Of a stretch of DNA of 64,000 nucleotides, positions 1 to 8,637 are shown in pieces. The notes below the pieces were generated by a model that was not told the DNA's origin, ran no database searches, and saw nothing but the letters and a program-made list of their open reading frames with translations. Source of the DNA: Anaerolineaceae bacterium (GTDB lineage: Bacteria > Chloroflexota > Anaerolineae > Aggregatilineales > Phototrophicaceae); contig WGMX01000059.1 in assembly GCA_016124855.1 (NCBI GenBank), forward strand, positions 1 to 64,000, read 5' to 3'. The translations under genes and the position numbers were made by a program. Position 1 is the stretch's first letter; every line of letters begins with the position of its first letter.

Positions 1-129
1 AATCTTGAACATTTGCTTTTACTTGTTTGTTTTTGCTACTCATTCGGAATACCTTTCTTTCGTCACAAATGCGACGTATTATAACGAGAATTCTCTCTCT
101 ATACTGGCATTCCATTTACACAATCTATT

Positions 130-378
130 TTACACTCTCGCGCCTCCAAGGGGTTTGAAACGGATGCCCACCGTGACGGATTGGCTCTCAACAGGAACGA
201 GAATGGCACGGCGCATGGTTCCGACGACTTGGAGGGTATCACTGACCACAATATCGGTACAACCATCGGGCAGGACACGGTTGATGAGGGGCTTGGGCGA
301 GGTGATGCTCCAGTAACAGGCGACGTAGGGCGCGAGCGCGGGATGAGGGTGATACTCGCGGTAGGGCATCATACCCAA
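130..378 (-). pseudogene. Truncated AraC-family regulator, N-terminal fragment
   Basis: The 82-residue product reads like the N-terminal sensory domain of AraC-type regulators of the DUF6597 kind: YREYHPHPALAPYVACYWSI, then RVLPDGCTDIV and VGIRFKP. Full-length relatives have about 250-280 residues, with two helix-turn-helix motifs at the C-terminus. Here the frame ends soon after the RFKP motif, and the remaining 129 bases to the window edge are AT-rich with no recognisable continuation. I infer a decayed or truncated gene. Several ATG codons lie close together at the start (residues 1, 3 and 4) and I cannot choose between them. Confidence 0.55.
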
Positions 379-966
379 GCCAACACAGGATTAACCACAG
401 AGTCACAGAGAAATGCAGAGAATGCAAATTGTGCAAACCATCCGCTGAAATGACAGGCGGGAAACTGGGCTAATGCCGCTGAATCGACACAATTAGCAGG
501 CGGAAAGTCCGGCTGATGCCGCTGAGTGCCGCGAAATGCTCCCGTGTGTCCGCCGCTTTGCAGTTGCTGCGCCGTTGCCGTGGAAGTGAGGGAGCAAGCC
601 GCCGAAAATGCAAAACCAAGAATATTGAACCGCTGAGACGCAGAGAAAACTGACGTATGCGGTTTTTGGCAATCTTGACACATTTGATTGGCGATTATGG
701 CGACATTGACCGTGTTTCGGCGGCTCGTTCGGGTAAATCTGCTGGAACACTGGAGGATATGTCGGACGCCAAGATTGACATAACCAACCTTTGACCACGA
801 TTCTACATGAAGGCTTCGCACAGCCACAACGAAAGAAGAGCGGTCAGAAAAAGTGTTTAACATAGTTTATGATTTTAGCACAAAAGTTCTTAATTTGTCA
901 AGTGATGGCGACATTCGAAAGTGCGAAAACATGTTATATTAATAGGATGTATTTTGGGGAGGGTTT
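379..966. other. Intergenic stretch with an ACAGAG-type dispersed repeat
   Basis: No convincing gene is present; long frames here have no recognisable motifs. Bases about 389-426 contain TTAACCACAGAGTCACAGAG followed by degenerate GCAGAGAATGC copies, and 632-648 carries a related GCTGAGACGCAGAGAAA. The same kind of sequence recurs elsewhere in the window (7111, 14340, 15780, 25245, 57770). The last 100 bases are AT-rich and should hold the promoter of the following TIR gene, but I cannot fix a clear -35/-10 pair. Confidence 0.5.
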
Positions 967-3924
967 ATGTTTGGGCAACGTCATCACTTCATTAGTTATT
1001 CTACTGTCGAAGCACTTGAATTTGCAGCCAAATTACACAACTTACTGGAAGGCGGGTATCCCAAAATTCCAGCGTGGTTGGACAAACACAATTTGAAACC
1101 GGGGATGGATTGGGACAATCAGATTCCCGAAGCAATCCGTGACTGCGACAGCGTTTTATTTGTGATGACACCCGATAGTGTGCTTAGTCCGAACTGCAAA
1201 GATGAATGGTCATTGGCGCTCAAGTATAAAAAACCTGTCGTGCCGCTGCTGCTCAAAAAATGTGATCCCCCATTTAGACTACAAAACCGCCAGTACATTG
1301 ATTTTTCAAAAGATGTTGATGCTGGAATTGCCAAGCTGCGAGAGCATTTGCAATGGCTGGCTTCGCCTGAGGGTGAATTGCAGCGTTTGAAAGACCAATT
1401 GGCAGATGCCGAACGCGATTTACGACGAGCGATGGACGAGATTGAAACAGCCCGTATCCAAGATGAAATGACCGAACTTAAGAAGTCGATTGCGCGGCAA
1501 GAAGAAATTGTTCGTGACCCAGAAGGCGTAGCCGCACGAACGCAGCAAAGCATTAACACGCGTATGGAAGGCCAACGCCAACCGGAAAAACCAGTCAGTG
1601 GCATACATACCAGCAAATTCATCAACCCACCGCCGGGGATCGCGCCGGATTACTTCCAAGACCGGCACGTAGAAACCAAGCAAGTGGCGGATTTCCTGCG
1701 GCACGAGTCGCAGCGATTAATTACTGTAGTTGGACGCGGTGGTGTAGGCAAAACAGCGATGGTCTGCCGCTTGCTCAAAGGTTTAGAAAGCAGCAAGTTA
1801 CCTGATGATCTGCCAATAATGTCGATTGACGGGATTGTATATCTGAGTGAGGCAGGAACACGCAAAGCGAATGTCGCTAATTTATTCAGCGATTTGGGTA
1901 AGCTGCTGCCTAAAGAAACGGCGATGGAATTAGAAAGCATCTATAAAAATCCGCAGGTGACGACCGAGAGCAAAGTGCAAAGACTGCTGGAAGCCTTTCC
2001 CATTGGGCGATATGTTCTGCTGCTGGATAACTTTGAAGATGTGCTAGACGAGAACCGCGAAATAAAGGACACCGAATTGAACGAGGCGCTGAAAACGTTC
2101 TTGAACGCGCCACAGCACAGTGTCAAGGTCATTATCACCACACGGGTCGCCCCGCGCGATCTGCTGCTGACACATCCCGAACGTCAGCGCTTACCGGCGC
2201 TGGAACTGGACAGCGGTTTGGGATCGCCATACGCCGAAAATGTGCTGCGAGAAATGGATACTGATGGCAAATTAGGGCTGAAAAACACTGATGAGGCAAC
2301 GCTGAAAAATGCCTGCGAACAGGTGATGGGTTATCCACGCGCTTTGGAAGCATTGGTTGCAGCGTTGGCAGCTGACCGCGAGACATCACTCAACGACATC
2401 CTGATGCTGGCAGAAAAGGAACTCCCCGAAAATGTGACGCAAGTCTTGGTCGGTGAAGCCTTCAACCGCTTAGAGCCATCAGCGCAGAAAGTAATACAAG
2501 CGCTTGCCATTTATGGACGGCCTGTGCCGGAAGTGGCAGTGGATTATTTATTGCAACCTTATATAGCAAGTATCAACAGTGCGCCGGTCTTGGGACGGTT
2601 AGTGAACATGCATTTCGTGCGGCGGGAAACTGGACTTTTTTATCTGCATCCGGTGGATAAGCAATATGCGCTGTCACTGTTACCCAAAGGTGAAGAATCA
2701 GATCGGTTCGAGGCGGGAACATTGCCTTTCACACAAGTAGCGTTACATCATCGCGGCGCAGAGTATTTTGCCAGTACGCGCAAGCCACGCGAAGAATGGA
2801 AGAAACTCGAAGATTTGCGCCCGCAGTTGGACGAGTTTGATCTACGTTGTGAGGCTGAAGATTGGGATACAGCGGCGGATGTACTAACTGACATTGATTT
2901 CGAGTATCTACTGATGTGGGGACATTACAGGATAATGGTTGTCTCACATGAGCGATTGCAGGGAAAAATAACAAATTGGATGTTAGCAAAAATAAGTGTA
3001 GGCCACTTAGGTGCTGCTTATGGCAGTTTAGGTGATATTACAAGATCAATTATCAATTGCGAACAAGCGCTTCAATTAGCTCAAGAACATGATGATCAAC
3101 AGGGTACAAGTACCTGGCTCTGTAATCTAGCAACAGCCTATTCTTATTTAGGGAAACTAGAAAAGTCTATCGAGTATTATGAGCGAGGATTGGCAATTGA
3201 CCGTGAAATTGGCAATAAGGAAGGTGAAGGATATGATTTAGCGGCTCTTGGAGAAATCTACCACGCCATGGGACATACAGAGAATACTTCTCAATATTAT
3301 GATCAAGCGTTAGCCATCTTCCAAGAGACGGACGATAGGAGTAATGAGTCTTATACACGTAAACAAATGGGAGATGCATTGAGTGATCAAGGAAAATGGG
3401 TAGAAGCCACCCAATCTTATGAGTGGGGTCTCAAGATCGCCGACGAAATTAGTTTCCAAACTGTTCAGAGTAATGCTCGATGTGGTTTGGCCTTTATCCA
3501 TTTGAATTCTAATGATTATATTTCGGCACGAAAGGCAGTTGAGGCGGCCAGCCAGTATGATGTGCCAGAAAATAACCATAACGTTTTTGCATTACTGGGC
3601 GTAATCGCGTTACGACAAGAGGATATCGGCGCGGCGCAGTCTGCATTCCGTGAGGCGATAGCAAAAGCAGATGCAATTCTGGAAAAGACGGCGCAATACT
3701 ATACAGCACTGGACGCAAAGGGAATCGCACTGTGCGGGTTGGCGCTGTGTACGGGAGATACTACGTATATCGAGCAGGCAAAGGAAGCGTTTCAGGCAGC
3801 ACGAGAGATCACCAAGGCCAAGGGAATTATTGGGCGCGTGGTGCGGCTGTTTGATGGGCTGGCGGTGGCAGATAAAGATGGCATGTTGATAGATGTACGG
3901 GCGATGGCGGCAGGGGATGAGTAA
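967..3924 (+). CDS. TIR - STAND NTPase - TPR protein (NLR-like)
   Basis: A 985-residue multidomain signalling protein. Residues 7-100 form a TIR domain: HFISYS start, then SPNCKDEW with E80 at the place of the catalytic glutamate of NAD-cleaving TIRs. Residues about 133-195 look like a coiled coil. A STAND/NB-ARC NTPase follows, with P-loop GRGGVGKT at 256-263, Walker B LLLDNFED at 351-358 and VIITTR near 390. A winged-helix-like part with YLHPVDKQYA comes next, then about six TPRs from about 675 to 935 (for example LGKLEKSIEYYERGLAI). The start is supported by GGGGAGGG just upstream. Family knowledge: such proteins are bacterial NLR-like sensors, often antiphage or signalling NADases, with ligand binding by the C-terminal repeats. 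No partner gene is adjacent, so the defence role is inference. Confidence 0.9.
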   Translation: MFGQRHHFISYSTVEALEFAAKLHNLLEGGYPKIPAWLDKHNLKPGMDWDNQIPEAIRDCDSVLFVMTPDSVLSPNCKDEWSLALKYKKPVVPLLLKKCDPPFRLQNRQYIDFSKDVDAGIAKLREHLQWLASPEGELQRLKDQLADAERDLRRAMDEIETARIQDEMTELKKSIARQEEIVRDPEGVAARTQQSINTRMEGQRQPEKPVSGIHTSKFINPPPGIAPDYFQDRHVETKQVADFLRHESQRLITVVGRGGVGKTAMVCRLLKGLESSKLPDDLPIMSIDGIVYLSEAGTRKANVANLFSDLGKLLPKETAMELESIYKNPQVTTESKVQRLLEAFPIGRYVLLLDNFEDVLDENREIKDTELNEALKTFLNAPQHSVKVIITTRVAPRDLLLTHPERQRLPALELDSGLGSPYAENVLREMDTDGKLGLKNTDEATLKNACEQVMGYPRALEALVAALAADRETSLNDILMLAEKELPENVTQVLVGEAFNRLEPSAQKVIQALAIYGRPVPEVAVDYLLQPYIASINSAPVLGRLVNMHFVRRETGLFYLHPVDKQYALSLLPKGEESDRFEAGTLPFTQVALHHRGAEYFASTRKPREEWKKLEDLRPQLDEFDLRCEAEDWDTAADVLTDIDFEYLLMWGHYRIMVVSHERLQGKITNWMLAKISVGHLGAAYGSLGDITRSIINCEQALQLAQEHDDQQGTSTWLCNLATAYSYLGKLEKSIEYYERGLAIDREIGNKEGEGYDLAALGEIYHAMGHTENTSQYYDQALAIFQETDDRSNESYTRKQMGDALSDQGKWVEATQSYEWGLKIADEISFQTVQSNARCGLAFIHLNSNDYISARKAVEAASQYDVPENNHNVFALLGVIALRQEDIGAAQSAFREAIAKADAILEKTAQYYTALDAKGIALCGLALCTGDTTYIEQAKEAFQAAREITKAKGIIGRVVRLFDGLAVADKDGMLIDVRAMAAGDE

Positions 3925-3934
3925 GCCACAAATT

Positions 3935-3974
3935 ACCCACCCTAAATCCCTCCCCATAAAACGGGGAGGGACTT
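3935..3974. repeat. REP-like palindromic intergenic repeat, copy 1
   Basis: The core ACCCTAAATCCCTCCCC is followed by a short loop and GGGGAGGGACTT. Stem 3948-3955 pairs perfectly with 3963-3970. It lies between two convergent genes, so besides being a dispersed repeat it may act as a shared transcription stop. Related copies are at 4979, 57486, 58060 and 63658. Confidence 0.7.
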
Positions 3975-3982
3975 CAAGACGA

Positions 3983-4891
3983 TTATTGCGTCAGCGCAGA
4001 GACGATGCTGTCGATGTTATAGCGGATCATTTGAAGATAAGTTGGACATGGGCCATCGGCAGGGGTGAGGGCATCACTGCACAAGGGCGCACCGACCACG
4101 ACTCCGGCTTCATTCGCCACTTGATTGACCAGATCGGCATTTTCGATGTTTTCAGGGAAGATGGCTTTCGCGCCGGTCGCCCGAATATCCTCCACCAATT
4201 TGGCGACGTTGGCGGCAGAAGGAGACGCGCCTTCGGTCGATGATGTGCCGAGGGCTGTGCCGACCAGTGTTAGACCGTAACGCGTGGCAAGATAGCCAAA
4301 AGCATCATGATTGGTCACCAATTTGCGCTGGTCGGCGGGCAGCTTTTGTACCTGCTGGATGGCATAGGTATCGGCATCCAAGAGTTGGGTGATATAGGCG
4401 TTGGCGTTTAACTGGTAGGTAGTGGCGTTCGCCGGATCAGCGGCTGATAACGCATCACGGATGAGTCCGGCGACGTGGACATAATTATAAGGATTTTGCC
4501 AGATGTGCGGGTCGGTTTCGCCCGCTTCATCACCGACCGTGATTGTGCCGGGGACTATCCCTTCGCTGACCACCACCCGCTGTCCCTGCCCGTTGGCAGC
4601 GGTATACAGATCATTCAACCACGTTTCAAAGTTCAGCCCATTTTCAAAAATCAAATTGGCTTGACTGAGCGCGACACTATCCTGTGGAACGGGCTCGTAA
4701 CTGTGGGTATCGCCATCCGCGCCGACGAGGACGGTCAGATCAATGTTGTCTCCGGCGATGCTGTGGACAACATCACCGAGGATGCTAAAAGTCGCCACCA
4801 CTTTGAGGCGTGTGGCTTGGGCGGCAATCGGGGTGATGCTCACAGTTAGGCCGACGAACAACGAAATGAGAGCTAAAAGGCGTGGTCGCAT
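3983..4891 (-). CDS. Zinc/manganese ABC transporter substrate-binding protein (TroA/ZnuA family)
   Basis: A 302-residue cluster A-I metal-binding lipoprotein-like protein that would capture Zn2+ or Mn2+ outside the membrane for an ABC importer. From the chosen ATG, the likely ligands are H63 (DTHSYEP), H129 (DPHIW), H195 (TNHDAFGY) and D273 (SDAL), the His-His-His-Asp set typical of TroA. The signal peptide ends near ITPIAAQA and there is no lipobox cysteine. I place the start at 4891 because AAGGAG sits 8 bases upstream; an in-frame ATG at 4924 has no ribosome site. No permease or ATPase gene is adjacent, so the protein must use a transporter encoded elsewhere. An inverted repeat overlaps its promoter. 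Confidence 0.9.
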   Translation of the reverse strand: MRPRLLALISLFVGLTVSITPIAAQATRLKVVATFSILGDVVHSIAGDNIDLTVLVGADGDTHSYEPVPQDSVALSQANLIFENGLNFETWLNDLYTAANGQGQRVVVSEGIVPGTITVGDEAGETDPHIWQNPYNYVHVAGLIRDALSAADPANATTYQLNANAYITQLLDADTYAIQQVQKLPADQRKLVTNHDAFGYLATRYGLTLVGTALGTSSTEGASPSAANVAKLVEDIRATGAKAIFPENIENADLVNQVANEAGVVVGAPLCSDALTPADGPCPTYLQMIRYNIDSIVSALTQ

Positions 4892-4932
4892 CAAATGATC
4901 TCCTTGATAATGTGCTTGGTTCAATTCATTTT

Positions 4933-4966
4933 CTTATTGATACCATGTATCAATAAGACTTGCAAG
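4933..4966 (-). promoter_or_regulatory. Promoter with palindromic operator upstream of the metal-binding protein
   Basis: On the minus strand TTGCAA (4966-4961), a 17-base spacer and TATCAA (4943-4938) form a plausible sigma-70-type promoter about 47 bases upstream of the start codon. The perfect inverted repeat TCTTATTGATAC / GTATCAATAAGA (12-bp arms, 3-bp centre, 4933-4959) covers the -10 and most of the spacer, a classic place for a repressor. Since the gene codes for a metal-uptake component, a metal-sensing repressor (Zur/Fur, MntR or ArsR type) is the likely ligand. That part is inference. Confidence 0.7.
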
Positions 4967-4978
4967 GGGGAGAAATAT

Positions 4979-5023
4979 CCTCACCCCTAAATCCCCTCTC
5001 CAATTCTTAGAGAGGGGACTTTG
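4979..5023. repeat. REP-like palindromic intergenic repeat, copy 2
   Basis: CCTCACCCCTAAATCCCC leads into a perfect stem, CCCCTCTC (4993-5000) against GAGAGGGG (5010-5017), followed by ACTTT. It is the same design as the copy at 3935 with a changed but compensated stem, which suggests that the fold rather than the exact bases is kept. Confidence 0.7.
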
Positions 5024-5103
5024 ATGGATTGTATGGTCGCAAAGCAGGTCGCCACAGGATGCGATATGATAGTGAGCAATTTAGGAACGCTTAGGGGTGT
5101 TAC

Positions 5104-6114
5104 ATGACTCGTGTTTTGATCACAGGCGGCGCGGGGCGGGTCGGACGTGCGACAACAGCCCGTTTCGTCGAACATGGCTGGATTGTGCGCGTGATTGGCA
5201 TCGAACCGGATGTCAAACTGGAAGGCGCAGAATATGTGCAGTGCGACATCAATGATTATGATAAAGTGCGGGAACAGGTACGCGGCTGCCACGCGATTGT
5301 GCATCTGGCGGCAATTCCTGCGCCGAGCATCACCAACGCGCCGGATATGTTCCGCATCAATACCGCCGGTACATTCAACGTGTTCGAGGCGGCGGATGCC
5401 GAAGGCGTAGGGCGCATCGTGCAGGCCAGTTCGATTAACGCCATTGGCTGCGCGTGGAGCATCAGTGATATTGCGCCGCCTTACTTTCCGATTGATGAAG
5501 CGCATCCGTCCGTGACCAATGATGCCTACTCCTTCTCGAAAAAGGTAGTCGAGGACATCGGCGATTATTACTGGCGGCGTTCGGGCATTTCCAGCGTCGG
5601 GCTGCGGCTGCCAGCGGTTTATCCACCGGAGCATTTGAGCAGCAAAAAATTCTTACAAGAGCGCGAACAGATGCAGTATCTACTGGATACCTTTGCCCAA
5701 GTGCCAGCCGAAGAGCGGGCAAAGCGTCTGGCGGTTGCCGCTCAAAATACGGTTGATTTTCGCAGCCGCCGGCAGATGGAATATCCGGCGGCGACCAAAG
5801 GTTGGAGTCAACCGGAAGGCGATTGGTTGACGCAGGCTTATCACGGTGGGCGCTTCAACTTCTGGGCATACATTGATGATCGTGATGCTGCCCAAGCCGC
5901 CGAAAAAGCCCTGACCGCTGATTATGAGGGCAGTCATCCGCTGTTCGTCGTCAACAGCCAGAATTGGGTCGGCTATAACAGCGAAAAACTGCTGGAATTA
6001 TTCTTCCCCGGCATTCCGGTCAAGCGAAAAATAGAAGGTTCTGACTCGATCATCAGCGTCGAGAAAGCAAAATCATTGATTGGTTATCAGTCGGAATTTC
6101 CGATACCAGAATAG
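5104..6114 (+). CDS. NAD-dependent epimerase/dehydratase (extended SDR)
   Basis: A 336-residue extended short-chain dehydrogenase. The N-terminal dinucleotide site is TGGAGRVGRAT (from residue 7) and the catalytic pair is the YSFSK tyrosine and lysine near residue 142, with the usual Ser/Thr-rich SSINAIG loop before it. Such enzymes act on nucleotide sugars or on uronic acids (uronate dehydrogenases belong to this fold). It is followed after 9 bases by mannonate dehydratase and then a CBM9-like gene, so an oxidoreductase role in uronate or sugar-acid breakdown is more likely than cell-wall sugar synthesis. The exact substrate cannot be read from the sequence. An AGGGG site precedes the ATG. 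Confidence 0.88.
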   Translation: MTRVLITGGAGRVGRATTARFVEHGWIVRVIGIEPDVKLEGAEYVQCDINDYDKVREQVRGCHAIVHLAAIPAPSITNAPDMFRINTAGTFNVFEAADAEGVGRIVQASSINAIGCAWSISDIAPPYFPIDEAHPSVTNDAYSFSKKVVEDIGDYYWRRSGISSVGLRLPAVYPPEHLSSKKFLQEREQMQYLLDTFAQVPAEERAKRLAVAAQNTVDFRSRRQMEYPAATKGWSQPEGDWLTQAYHGGRFNFWAYIDDRDAAQAAEKALTADYEGSHPLFVVNSQNWVGYNSEKLLELFFPGIPVKRKIEGSDSIISVEKAKSLIGYQSEFPIPE

Positions 6115-6123
6115 GACGAAATA

Positions 6124-7104
6124 ATGATTAAGATCGCAGAAGTGCTGCCTCCCAAACAAAGCGGCTTATGGACAATGGTCAAGCAGTGCGGGGTGAATGA
6201 TGTGGTCGGCACGATGGATTTCAGCAAGGGATTAGACGTGCCAGCCGAAGAACTGCCGTGGAGTTATATGTCGCTGGTGCGGCTCAAAAATGCTTATAAT
6301 GACGGCGGATTCGACTTCGATGTGCTGGAGAGTCGTCCACCGCTGAACAAAGCCAAGATGGGTTTGCCGGGACGTGATGAAGAAATCGAAACGGCTTGCG
6401 AACTGATCCGCAACATGGGCGCGTTGGGCATCGGCGTGTGGTGCTACGAGTGGATGCCCTTCTTTAACTGGATGCGAACCTCGACCACGACTCCCACACG
6501 CGGCGGAGCAATGGTCACCAGCTTCGACAACAGCCTGATGAAAGATGCGCCCTTGACCGAATATGGCATTGTGACCGAAGAACAGTTGTGGGAAAACCTC
6601 GAATACTTCCTCAAGATTGTGGTTCCGGTTGCCGAGAAGGCCAACGTCAAATTGGCGATGCACCCCGATGATCCGCCGTTGTCACCGATTCGCGGTTTGG
6701 GACGCATCATGCGCTCGGTCGAAAATTATCAACGGCTACTTGATCTCGTACCGAGTCCGGTGAATGGCATCACGCTGTGTCAGGGGAACTTCGCCCTGAT
6801 GACCGACGATCTACCTTCGGTGATCCGGCACTTTGGCAAGCAAGAGAAAATTTTCTTCGTCCACCTGCGTGATGTGCGCGGCACACCGGAAAAGTTTGTC
6901 GAGACGTTTCATGATGATGGTCAGACCAATATGCTGGAATGCTTGAAAGCCTATCGCGACATTGGCTTCGAGGGCGTGGCGCGGCCTGACCATGTGCCAA
7001 CGATGGAAGGCGACAGCAACGAGCACGCGGGTTATTCCTCCATCGGGCGCTTGTTCGCGATTGGTTATTTGAAGGGCTTGCGTCAAGCGGTTTACGCGGA
7101 GTAA
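6124..7104 (+). CDS. uxuA: Mannonate dehydratase
   Basis: A 326-residue TIM-barrel enzyme that would dehydrate D-mannonate to 2-keto-3-deoxygluconate in hexuronate breakdown. Family hallmarks are visible: MHPDDPP with the metal-site His/Asp, TLCQGNF, FFVHLRDVRG and the C-terminal RPDHVPTMEGD. Length is near the 350-390 of well-known UxuA proteins, slightly short, so it could be one of the divergent clades acting on a related sugar acid. It lies 9 bases after the SDR gene and about 40 bases before the CBM9-like gene, and so is probably co-transcribed with both. Confidence 0.88.
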   Translation: MIKIAEVLPPKQSGLWTMVKQCGVNDVVGTMDFSKGLDVPAEELPWSYMSLVRLKNAYNDGGFDFDVLESRPPLNKAKMGLPGRDEEIETACELIRNMGALGIGVWCYEWMPFFNWMRTSTTTPTRGGAMVTSFDNSLMKDAPLTEYGIVTEEQLWENLEYFLKIVVPVAEKANVKLAMHPDDPPLSPIRGLGRIMRSVENYQRLLDLVPSPVNGITLCQGNFALMTDDLPSVIRHFGKQEKIFFVHLRDVRGTPEKFVETFHDDGQTNMLECLKAYRDIGFEGVARPDHVPTMEGDSNEHAGYSSIGRLFAIGYLKGLRQAVYAE

Positions 7105-7143
7105 GGGATTTAACCACAGAGATAACTCGAGGAGAAAAATGGA

Positions 7144-7974
7144 GTGAGTCAGGATCAAACAATTGCACGTTACACCTGTTATCGGGTGAATGAACCGATC
7201 ACGATTGATGGAAATTTAGATAAACCTGTTTGGAGCAAAGCACCCAAATCAACGCGGTTTGTGGATATGGCAAGCGGAACGCCGGGTTTTTACGATACCA
7301 AAATGGCAGCCTTATGGGACGAGACCAACTTATATATTGCTTATTGGGTAGAAGAACCGTTTATTGAAGCCCATCATACCGAGCGCGATTCCGTTATCTT
7401 TCAAGAAAATGATGTCGAAGTGTTTATTGATGGTGGTGATGCCTATTACGAATTAGAGATCAACGCACGGGGGACACCTTACGAAGTGTTCTTCATCTGG
7501 CGCGACGCTTACAAAAAAGGCAGCCGTTTTGACCTTCCCGAATTTGATGTGCATGAACGCGATGCCTATACTTTCGGCGGGGATTACGACCGCAATCCAG
7601 CTTCGTTCTGGAAAGGTACGCACCCACGCGGCATCCGTTGGGCGTTCACTGATTGGGATTTCCCCGGTTTGCAAGTTGCCACCCAAATGGACGGCACACT
7701 CAACGACAACAGCGACATCGACCGAGGTTGGACAGCCGAAATTGCGCTGCCGTGGGCAGGGATGAGTCATCTGGCGAATGGTCGCAGCCTGCCGCCCAAA
7801 GATGGCGATGAGTGGCGCATCTTCTTCGGACGATTCCAAAAGTTGATGAACGCCGGAAAAGAAGTGCAGCCGCATCCAGCATGGGTTCTCAGTTCACACG
7901 GCATCTATGACACCCACCAACCGGACAAATTCCCGTATGTGATGTTTTCAGATGCTGGTGTTGATGGTCAATAA
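7144..7974 (+). CDS. CBM9-like (DOMON-type) carbohydrate-binding protein
   Basis: A 276-residue protein whose whole length matches the CBM9-like sugar-binding fold: ITIDGNLDKPVW at the start, AALWDETNLYIAYWVEEP, NDVEVFIDGGDAYYELEIN, and a late WTAEIALPW. No signal peptide is seen, so it would be cytoplasmic, which is unusual for a carbohydrate-binding domain. I chose a GTG start at 7144 because GGAG lies 9 bases upstream; the nearby ATG at 7139 runs into a stop at once. It is the third gene of the sugar-acid operon, and its 3' end overlaps the convergent vapC gene by 7 bases. Function beyond sugar binding is unknown. Confidence 0.8.
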   Translation: MSQDQTIARYTCYRVNEPITIDGNLDKPVWSKAPKSTRFVDMASGTPGFYDTKMAALWDETNLYIAYWVEEPFIEAHHTERDSVIFQENDVEVFIDGGDAYYELEINARGTPYEVFFIWRDAYKKGSRFDLPEFDVHERDAYTFGGDYDRNPASFWKGTHPRGIRWAFTDWDFPGLQVATQMDGTLNDNSDIDRGWTAEIALPWAGMSHLANGRSLPPKDGDEWRIFFGRFQKLMNAGKEVQPHPAWVLSSHGIYDTHQPDKFPYVMFSDAGVDGQ

Positions 7975-8351
7975 GGCTTCTGGGCAAGCATGCCGAGGAT
8001 TGGCGTGAAATGCTTCAAGTTATGGGTATAGAGCGGGATTTGTAATCGCGCACTGATGGATGCGATCAGACAATCCATCATGCCGACGCCATGACTGAGT
8101 TCATAAATCATTTGCTGCTGCATCGCCCAATCTAAATCGGGCTTTGTAGGATAAACCATATCAAAGCGTTGAAGCAATCGTGCAGCCCGCATTCGTTCAA
8201 TTTTGTTTTGTCCGCCACCAATTACTTCCATCCAAATAATCGGCGTGATACCGATTGTCGGTTGTGTTTGTCCTTGATACCATGCTATCGCTGGCGGGTG
8301 GCTGCGAAGCAAATCAATAACAACACTTGTCTCGATAATCGCTGTTACCAT
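7968..8351 (-). CDS. vapC: PIN-domain toxin (VapC family)
   Basis: A 127-residue PIN-domain ribonuclease of a type II toxin-antitoxin pair. Seen: IIETSVVIDLL at the N-terminus, WMEVIGGG in the middle, GMMDCLIAS towards the end, and THNLKHF at the C-terminus. The first acidic residue, usually Asp in the DTS motif, is Glu (E7) here. Asp and Glu may both hold the metal, but the change could weaken activity. The gene starts inside the last codons of the antitoxin gene (ATGGTAA overlap), as is normal for vapBC. Target RNA unknown. Confidence 0.85.
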   Translation of the reverse strand: MVTAIIETSVVIDLLRSHPPAIAWYQGQTQPTIGITPIIWMEVIGGGQNKIERMRAARLLQRFDMVYPTKPDLDWAMQQQMIYELSHGVGMMDCLIASISARLQIPLYTHNLKHFTPILGMLAQKPY

Positions 8352-8632
8352 CCGCGCTGCTCACGTTGTTTACGGCGCTGTTCTTCAACCCAAGCAAGTG
8401 GATCAGTTATGCCTTTATCTTCCCAACCGCCGACTAAACCTTCGGCGACGACATCTGCGCCGCTGGCCGGCTTAAACGTCAACAACTCCTGAATTTCTTC
8501 GGGCGTGAATTGTTCATCGGCGTTTGGAATTTCAATGGTGACTTCAACATCACCAACGGGTACGGTCTTGGGAAGATCAACCACGAGTTGACCATCTGAA
8601 GTCACCTGACCTTTGAGACGCAATGTAAGCAT
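8345..8632 (-). CDS. Antitoxin of the VapBC-type pair
   Basis: A 95-residue protein directly upstream of, and overlapping, the PIN toxin. The N-terminal 36 residues look like a small beta-strand DNA-binding or dimerisation module (LRLKGQVTSDGQLVVDLP). The C-terminal part is charged and rich in Glu, Trp and Arg, as expected for the segment that wraps the toxin. GAGGAG sits 5 bases before the ATG. By position and size this is the antitoxin; the DNA-binding fold is not one I can name with certainty. Confidence 0.8.
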   Translation of the reverse strand: MLTLRLKGQVTSDGQLVVDLPKTVPVGDVEVTIEIPNADEQFTPEEIQELLTFKPASGADVVAEGLVGGWEDKGITDPLAWVEEQRRKQREQRGW

Positions 8633-8637
8633 GATGA

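Noticed and set aside
369..863. 164-codon open frame on the minus strand
   Set aside because: No motif, no ribosome site, Ser/Cys/Gln-rich composition and contains the ACAGAG-type repeats; looks like non-coding DNA.
967..4891. Multi-gene defence island around the TIR protein
   Set aside because: Only one defence-type gene; flanked by a decayed regulator and a metal-binding protein. The VapBC pair is 4 kb away and may be unrelated.
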